Shown here: positions 7,401-11,539 of the stretch, piece after piece | Position numbering within the stretch: position 1 is the first letter of the stretch | How the letters are laid out: the number at the start of each line of letters is the position of its first letter | Assembly (NCBI GenBank): GCA_029260415.1 | Contig: JAJDDH010000148.1 | Location: forward strand, 1 to 11,539 | DNA length: 11,539 nucleotides | From: Phycisphaerales bacterium | GTDB lineage: Bacteria > Planctomycetota > Phycisphaerae > Phycisphaerales > UBA1924 | Direction: 5' to 3' | Program-made: the position numbers and the translations under genes | The notes under the pieces: generated by a model | What the model was told of the DNA's origin: nothing | The model's input: the letters and a program-made list of their open reading frames with translations, nothing else | Database searches by the model: none

Positions 7401-9145
7401 GTCGCCAGGTGGCGATCGACGCGCTTATCGAGGCCCAGTCGCTCCAGGACCCGGAGACGCGTCAGGCCGACCGGATGCTCGCGGACGTGTACTCGGCCGT
7501 GAACCAGTGGAACGAGGCACTGGCGCTGTACCAGGGTCTGGTCGACGACGGTCTCGACACGGAGAACAACCATTACCAGAAGCGTGTGATCGAGTCCCTG
7601 CTCCGCCTGAGCCGGTTCGATGACGCGGAGCGCGAGCTCAAGAAGGTCGAGAGCCTGGCGAAGACCGACACGACCATCCGCCTGCAGCAGGCGGAGCTTG
7701 CGGGCGCGACGAACAAGGTGGACCGTGCGATCCAGCTGCTCGACATGGCGGTCTCGGAGTCCCCGACTGAGCCGCTCGTGTACGTGCAGCGGGCGCGCAT
7801 GAAGATGCGTCGCCCCGAGCTGCGCGACGACGTGCAGGCCGACCTTGACCAGGCGCTCAAGATCAGCCCGAACGACTGGCGGACGTTCCGCGTTCGCGCG
7901 GCGTACTACTCCGACCTGGGACGGGACGAGGAGGCCCTCAACGACCTCCGCTCGGCGCTGCGCCTGAACCCGAGCCTGGACGAGGTGCTCCTGGGGCTCG
8001 TGCTCGAGTTCATCGAACGCGGGCGGGGGGGCGAGGCGCAGGACATCGCCGAGGAGATCATCGAGCGTCGCCAGGGCGACGTGCAGCTGAGCGCCCAGGT
8101 GGCGGCGTTGTTCGCCGAGCAGGGCGAGTGGGCCCGGGCGGCGCGTTTCTACAAGAGCGCGTGGGAGCGGAGCGGTTCGGAGGCCGTTGCCGGGGCGTTG
8201 ATCGACGCCCACCTGCGGACCACGCCGGCGCGCATCCGCGACGCGCGCGACGTGCTGGCCAAGCTGATCGAGAACGGCGCGGACGCGCGTGAGAACCCGA
8301 AGATCCTGGGCATCCGGGCGATCATCGACTACGCCGCGGGGCTTGAGTCGGACGCCGAGCAGCGTGCGATCGTCGCGTACGAGAAGGCGCTGCTGCAGAT
8401 CGAGTCGGACCCGGGTCTGCTCAACATGTGGAACATCAACACGGCCCGGATGTTTGACGCCAAGCCCGACGCGGAGCTGATCGGGTTCCTGCAGCGCATC
8501 GCGCGCACGCAGGCGCCGGGCTCGCCCGGGCGGGAGTGGCTCCAGTTCTTCATCGCGCAGCGTCAGATCGAGAGCGAATCGACCCGCGAGCAGGGTCTGG
8601 CGACCATCCTCGAGCTGCGTGACAACGCGCGGACAACGCACATCCCGCGTCTGTCGTCCCGCCTGGCGGGGTCGGTGCCCTACGGCGCTGGCGACTACGC
8701 GCGGGCCGAGCAGCTCTGGACCGAGGGGCTCGAGACCTACCCCGACGACTGGGAGATGCTCAACAACCTGGCGTACCTGATCGGTGAGCGGCTCGATGAG
8801 CCCGATCGGGCGATGCCCCTGGCGCTCAAGGCCCGGGACGCGACCCGCGGGCAGAACGCTCAGGTGCTCGACACCCTCGCGGCGATCCAGGTCCGCAAGG
8901 GCAGTTATCAGGACGCCAAGCAGACCCTCCTGCTCGCGTTGCGTCAGACCCGGTCGATCGATCTGCGGCTGCCGCTGTCGATCCGCCTGGCCACTGTGCA
9001 CGCCGAGCTCGGCGAGATCCCGCAGGCCGCAGTGCTGCTCGAGCAGATTCGGGCGGACGCGAGCATCGGGAGTGACCGGATGGACCGGTACAAGTCCGAT
9101 ATCGATTCGATTCAGTCCGAGATCGACTCAGCGCGGGGTCCCTGA
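4472..9145 (+). CDS. Giant membrane-anchored TPR-repeat protein (PrsT-like) of the exosortase locus
   Basis: This 1557-residue protein has an N-terminal membrane helix (about 9-31) flanked by lysines on the cytoplasmic side, so nearly all of it should lie in the periplasm. The rest is all-helical with many TPR-like units. Clear ones are near 780-840 (ARQQILLRRYEAATATYEQA), 1104-1200 (AAYYSDLGRDEEALNDLRSA) and 1423-1495 (LNNLAYLIGERLDEPDRAM followed by VLDTLAAIQVRKGSYQDAK). TPR arrays form protein-binding superhelices; large TPR proteins (PrsT type) are typical of PEP-CTERM/EPS loci and are thought to act as assembly scaffolds. Unlike PrsT, usually around 900 residues and a lipoprotein, this one is much longer and has a transmembrane anchor without a lipobox. 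It contains no cysteine. The frame is open upstream to 4250, but the ATG at 4472 is chosen because GGAAGGG (4458-4464) precedes it and it begins right before the anchor. Catalytic motifs are not apparent. TPR identity is firm; the PrsT-like role is inferred. Confidence 0.88.
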   Translation: MASQVNKKFVVILVAGIVLLLGGMLAAYVTFMRKSGEDYVALGDQLMAEGNPRQAEVNYGMAYGHDRSRADWLEKWIGALESWTPETRTEYTGAYRQKYVPVLQSMTQVKDGGTNVQAHDRYLGLIREQSLRSSYSRASMDAQIAQAEVAYRFFEYMPEDQTDWHRLLRYRGLALSRIISEGGTLESGRRQQALEDLRAALEVVPDDSESLRGILAIVMREALDQRVVGNFDRAQGSLDEALRLVTDFTNANPNIADGLLARLTIDIEQLRQNLMKESSATGQTRRIENTEQFVPDLDRIAALVVREPSATGVDTLISRFIGLEASLDPDADMRRTEQMARALVESDPTSAPSLMLLSRVLESQSRLDERVEVLRQIQSLKPLPLSLAGIMQYSYQEAAVGDEATTYLTQLASIEDTEENEAERAAVLAKAEDARRRFAQVVPEGNARLLMIDGMIALAKNDLTKSLALFQEFNRLTSDLDFDGLWREAQVAAQLGQNGVARDRLHQMLLMQDRSVPAMLLLAMVETRLSSPEVAKQLYEDVLEISPTNEMALSGLRQVRLLLREEQSDDPIIEALLEARGLQQGTADAVGDPRASIDYLSSRFEALEFDPRIARELAGLHLSQNELVLARGVIDRSAAAHPDDEGLQIVQEALLADNLTDARVRLFELSDAPETQRLIGIYSVHSSVGQTEKAQDVFDRLVEIAPENPTVLELRLLDAFRRQDDAAAERITQIAQRVNADRVGGLTFLARLESSRGRGAEAVEILRRAIGEGTADVGVYRLLARQQILLRRYEAATATYEQALAIRPDDLTSILEYLRSLVTIQQTQTALERARQMERYGRSSRDFMDLWLRLESVAGGPVGIQFAIDRRRQLLELDPTDRTNRTELARLYIIGKQFDLARPLLDSLRADEDSLLLVELDARWHADQITVRVGDTARDGVEMARGVYVSYLLSLDDDAASSDVYLSLARFMLSRGRRQVAIDALIEAQSLQDPETRQADRMLADVYSAVNQWNEALALYQGLVDDGLDTENNHYQKRVIESLLRLSRFDDAERELKKVESLAKTDTTIRLQQAELAGATNKVDRAIQLLDMAVSESPTEPLVYVQRARMKMRRPELRDDVQADLDQALKISPNDWRTFRVRAAYYSDLGRDEEALNDLRSALRLNPSLDEVLLGLVLEFIERGRGGEAQDIAEEIIERRQGDVQLSAQVAALFAEQGEWARAARFYKSAWERSGSEAVAGALIDAHLRTTPARIRDARDVLAKLIENGADARENPKILGIRAIIDYAAGLESDAEQRAIVAYEKALLQIESDPGLLNMWNINTARMFDAKPDAELIGFLQRIARTQAPGSPGREWLQFFIAQRQIESESTREQGLATILELRDNARTTHIPRLSSRLAGSVPYGAGDYARAEQLWTEGLETYPDDWEMLNNLAYLIGERLDEPDRAMPLALKARDATRGQNAQVLDTLAAIQVRKGSYQDAKQTLLLALRQTRSIDLRLPLSIRLATVHAELGEIPQAAVLLEQIRADASIGSDRMDRYKSDIDSIQSEIDSARGP

Positions 9146-9165
9146 CGACCGACATAGGACGATGC

Positions 9166-9175
9166 GGCACGTGCC
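9166..9175. promoter_or_regulatory. Perfect 10-bp palindrome in the TPR-wzz spacer
   Basis: GGCACGTGCC lies in the 72-base spacer between the TPR stop (9145) and the next start (9218). It could be a dimeric regulator site or a small RNA stem. A TTTGACA (9197-9203) lies downstream but is too close to the start codon to act as a -35 for this gene. Function is unknown, and chance occurrence cannot be excluded. Confidence 0.25.
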
Positions 9176-9217
9176 CAGAATGAAGTTCAGCCTCGATTTG
9201 ACAGCCGGAGCCTAGTG

Positions 9218-11446
9218 ATGAGCAGCCTCCCAGCCCAGCCCGCGCCGATCCATGCCCAGGGCGCCCGTCGCCCCGGTCCCTCTGGCCCGGCGCCGAGCTC
9301 GCAGGTCCCCGCGGTGACGATCGACCCGATCAAGCTCGCGCGGAAGTACATGTGGCTCGGGGTCGCGGCGGTCATCGTCGGCGTGATCATGGGGCTCGGC
9401 TCGTTCTATGTGCTGCGCAAGGTGGCGCCCAAGTACACCTCGGAGGTCATCTTCGAGTGCCTGCCTCCGGAAGACGACCCATCCATCCGCGAGGGCACGG
9501 GCGACGAGGACGAGATGGAGCGCTTCATGCTCTCGCAGGTCTCGCGCATCGTGTCGGAGCCGGTATTCGACCGGATCGCGCTCGACCCTCGCCTGAACAC
9601 CCAGGCGCCCAACTGGGCCAAGACGGTGACCAACAAGGGCGTGATCGACAAGATCGAGGCGGTCGAGGAGCTGGCCGACACGGTCCGCGCCCGCATCATG
9701 CCCGGCACGAACTACATCCGGATGACCGCGGTCAACTCGTCGCCCACCGAGGCCACGGCGCTCGCGGCGCTGGCCAAGGACGCGTACCTCTTCGAGCTGC
9801 GCAAGGCCAGCAACGACGAGTTCACCGGACGGAAGGACTCGATCAAGCAGCAGATCGACGGCATCGAGCAGGACATCGCCGATCTCAACTCTCGTCGCGG
9901 GCGGATCGTGACCGAGGAGGGGATCGACGCGGTCGAGCAGAACCAGACCGAGGCGTCGCAGAACCTGAGCCTTGTCGTGGGGCAGCTCGTGCTGCTGACC
10001 CAGGCGATCGAGGCGGCCAAGGTCCGCGTGGCGCACCTTGAGACCATGCTCAAGAGTGAGGCCGGGATCACCTACACCGACACCCAGCGGATGATCGTCG
10101 AGCAGAACACGCACGTCGCGACGCTGGTCAACCAGCTGCAGACACTCAAGACCGCCCGGCGCGGCCTCCAGCAGCGGGGCGTGATGCCCGGGCACCGGAA
10201 CTACAAGAACGTCGAGGCGCAGATCGCCGCGACGGAGCAGGAACTCCAGAACACCCGCGAGGAGGAGCTGCTCAAGCTGTTCAACGGCGAGCTCGACAGC
10301 TCACGCCAGACGCTCTCGCAGTATTCCGCGCAGGAGGCCGACCTGCTGCGTCAGCGCGAGGATCTGCGTCTCGAGATGACCGACCTGACACGGATCCTCG
10401 CGGATATCGAGGACCTCGACGCGCGGATCAGCCAGCTGATCACGAGCCGGACCGAGCTGGAGGTCAACCTGCGGAGCGTGACGGCCACGGGCGTGGCCGA
10501 GCGCGGCCCGCGCGTGATGGTCATCCAGGCCGAGCGGATCCCCAACCGAGTCTCGTTCCCTCAGGTCTTCGTGATGGTCCCCGCGGGCGTGCTGCTGGCG
10601 TTCTCGCTGGTGGCGGGCCTGGTCGTGGTCCGCGAGGTGCTCGATCAGCGGGTCAAGAGCCCGTCGGACGTCGCGATGATCCCCCGCGCCCGCGTGCTGG
10701 GGATGATCCCGGTCGCGAGCGAAGACCCGCTGAGCCCGGACTCGATCGAGACGGTCTTCCGCGACGAGCCCAAGTCGATCCTGGCCGAGAGCTTCCGCCA
10801 GATCCGCACCCCGCTGCTCAAGAAGATGCAGCGGGCCGGGCACCGGTCGCTGCTGGTGGTCTCGGGCATGCCCGGGTCCGGGGCGACGTCGGTGACGACG
10901 AACCTGGCCTTTGCGTGCGCCGCGGCCGAGCAGCGTGTGCTGATCATCGACGCCAACTTCAGGCGTTCCAACGTGCACCGGATCTTCGGGCAGGGCGAGG
11001 CCCCGGGCCTGAGCGACGTGCTCGCGGGCGCCGCGGCGCTGAGCAAGGTCGCACGCAAGACCGATTCGGAGCGGGTGGACATCCTGCCCGCGGGCTCGAA
11101 GGAGCACCGCGTGTTCGAGCGTCTGGGCTCCGAGAAGATGTCCGAGCTGCTGGCCGAGGCGAGCACGGACTACGACATGGTGCTCATCGACGTCTCCCCG
11201 GCGATCGTGTCGGGCGACGCGGTCTCGCTGGCCAACCGCGTGGACGCGAGCATCCTGGTCGTCCGGGCTCTGTTCGAGAAGCGTGGCATGGTCGCTCGCC
11301 TCCGCAACGAGCTCGACGACGCCCGGGGCGAGATGCTCGGGGTGGTCGTCAACGCCGTCCGGTCCGCGGCGGGCGGGTACATGCGGAAGAACATCCGCAC
11401 GTCGCACGCCTACCAATCAGAGGACCCCAAGGGCGACAACAACTAA
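9218..11446 (+). CDS. Wzz chain-length determinant fused to a degenerate BY-kinase/CpsD-like ATPase domain
   Basis: Inner-membrane polysaccharide co-polymerase of the Wzc type, expected to set EPS chain length and dock on the Wza-like exporter. The 742-residue product has a Pro-rich cytoplasmic N-terminus (1-40), a first membrane helix (about 45-66), a long periplasmic region rich in coiled coil (roughly 195-430), a second helix (about 450-471) and a cytoplasmic P-loop domain from about 520 (ESFRQIRTPLL). The Walker A stretch SGMPGSGATS (549-558) has Ala556 (GCG, 10883-10885) where the nucleotide-binding lysine is expected. Walker A' reads LIIDANFRR with N580 in place of the second Asp. Walker B keeps D658 in DMVLIDVSP. 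The C-terminal tail has only Y721 and Y732 instead of a tyrosine cluster. ATP hydrolysis and autophosphorylation are therefore doubtful. The ATG at 9218 is preferred to the GTG at 9215 because GGAG (9207-9210) is seven bases away from it. Overall length is normal for the fused family, and no frameshift is seen. Confidence 0.9.
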   Translation: MSSLPAQPAPIHAQGARRPGPSGPAPSSQVPAVTIDPIKLARKYMWLGVAAVIVGVIMGLGSFYVLRKVAPKYTSEVIFECLPPEDDPSIREGTGDEDEMERFMLSQVSRIVSEPVFDRIALDPRLNTQAPNWAKTVTNKGVIDKIEAVEELADTVRARIMPGTNYIRMTAVNSSPTEATALAALAKDAYLFELRKASNDEFTGRKDSIKQQIDGIEQDIADLNSRRGRIVTEEGIDAVEQNQTEASQNLSLVVGQLVLLTQAIEAAKVRVAHLETMLKSEAGITYTDTQRMIVEQNTHVATLVNQLQTLKTARRGLQQRGVMPGHRNYKNVEAQIAATEQELQNTREEELLKLFNGELDSSRQTLSQYSAQEADLLRQREDLRLEMTDLTRILADIEDLDARISQLITSRTELEVNLRSVTATGVAERGPRVMVIQAERIPNRVSFPQVFVMVPAGVLLAFSLVAGLVVVREVLDQRVKSPSDVAMIPRARVLGMIPVASEDPLSPDSIETVFRDEPKSILAESFRQIRTPLLKKMQRAGHRSLLVVSGMPGSGATSVTTNLAFACAAAEQRVLIIDANFRRSNVHRIFGQGEAPGLSDVLAGAAALSKVARKTDSERVDILPAGSKEHRVFERLGSEKMSELLAEASTDYDMVLIDVSPAIVSGDAVSLANRVDASILVVRALFEKRGMVARLRNELDDARGEMLGVVVNAVRSAAGGYMRKNIRTSHAYQSEDPKGDNN

Positions 11447-11449
11447 ACA

Positions 11450-11468
11450 CGCCCGCGCCGCTCGGGCG
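11450..11468 (+). other. GC hairpin after the Wzz-like gene
   Basis: CGCCCG (11450-11455) pairs with CGGGCG (11463-11468), starting four bases after the stop at 11446. It lacks a T-tract, so it is not a clear terminator, and transcription probably continues into the gene that begins at 11498. It might stabilise the upstream message or cause partial termination. Confidence 0.3.
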
Positions 11469-11497
11469 GCGTCTCCAACGAGAAGAGAGAGACCGGC

Positions 11498-11539
11498 GTG
11501 CCAACACGCTCACGCAAGACCACCGAGACACGCCCCGCC
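11498..11539 (+). CDS. Possible start of the next gene (first 14 codons only)
   Basis: A GTG at 11498 opens a frame that stays open to the window edge and would begin MPTRSRKTTETRPA, a basic, hydrophilic N-terminus. A purine-rich AGAAGAGAGAGA (11481-11492) precedes it by about five bases and could act as a ribosome-binding site. The 51-base gap from the Wzz-like stop fits continuation of the same operon. The product cannot be recognised from 14 residues; a basic cytoplasmic tail ahead of a membrane segment, as in EPS glycosyltransferases or polymerases, is one possibility. The start itself is uncertain. Confidence 0.4.
   Translation, partial: MPTRSRKTTETRPA

Noticed and set aside
6275..9001. 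908-codon open frame on the minus strand inside the TPR gene
   Set aside because: Its translation is rich in Arg, His, Val, Leu and Gln with no domain pattern. It is the complementary shadow of a high-GC gene whose plus-strand product has clear TPR units and an anchor helix.
4472..9145. Peptidase, kinase or glycosyltransferase domain hidden in the TPR protein
   Set aside because: No catalytic motif or non-helical globular segment could be picked out; the sequence reads as helical repeat throughout.
9161..9185. Possible sigma-54 promoter (GGCAC at 9166-9170)
   Set aside because: PEP-CTERM loci often use sigma-54, but the matching TTGC element at the required spacing is absent here. GGCAC near 2401 fails in the same way.
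9215..9217. GTG one codon upstream of the Wzz-like start
   Set aside because: GGAG at 9207-9210 is only four bases from the GTG but seven from the ATG at 9218.
1..11539. CRISPR array, tRNA or rRNA genes, transposase or prophage genes
   Set aside because: No regularly spaced repeats, cloverleaf-like sequence, conserved rRNA stretch or mobile-element protein was seen.

Overview
This window looks like an exopolysaccharide (EPS) / exosortase locus from a high-GC, Gram-negative-type (diderm) bacterium. Strong G/C bias at third codon positions, an exosortase–EpsI pair, a lipoprotein Wza-type exporter and a Wzz–tyrosine-kinase-like fusion fit Planctomycetota, perhaps Phycisphaerae. That placement is inference from gene content and style, not from a phylogenetic marker. 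No tRNA, rRNA, CRISPR array, insertion sequence or recognisable phage gene was seen.

Layout. Positions 1-378 (minus strand) hold the 5' part of lipA (lipoyl synthase), a housekeeping gene cut by the window edge and divergent from everything else. A 290-base divergent spacer (379-668) follows. The plus-strand EPS genes then run to the end: a Wza-like outer-membrane polysaccharide export lipoprotein (669-2261) closed by a convincing rho-independent terminator (2301-2336); a 215-base structured leader; exosortase (2552-3496); an EpsI-family exosortase-associated protein (3493-4389, TTG start overlapping the exosortase stop); a very large membrane-anchored TPR protein of 1557 residues (4472-9145); and a 742-residue Wzz chain-length/BY-kinase-like fusion (9218-11446). 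A further gene probably starts at a GTG at 11498 and leaves the window.

How the genes fit together. The Wzz-like protein would sit in the inner membrane and, with the Wza-like lipoprotein, span the envelope to polymerise and export a polysaccharide. The exosortase, with EpsI, would cleave and transfer PEP-CTERM-type proteins at the membrane, and the TPR protein resembles the large PrsT-type TPR proteins of PEP-CTERM/EPS loci. No PEP-CTERM substrate is encoded in the window, so the sorted cargo must lie elsewhere.

The most unusual point is that the cytoplasmic ATPase/kinase domain of the Wzz fusion has lost key residues: the Walker A lysine is alanine, the second acidic residue of Walker A' is asparagine, and the C-terminal tyrosine cluster is reduced to two tyrosines. 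It looks like a pseudokinase inside an otherwise intact locus. Other points of note are a cysteine-free 1557-residue TPR protein, a roughly 140-residue insertion inside the Wza-like exporter, and stable hairpins upstream of the exporter and exosortase genes.
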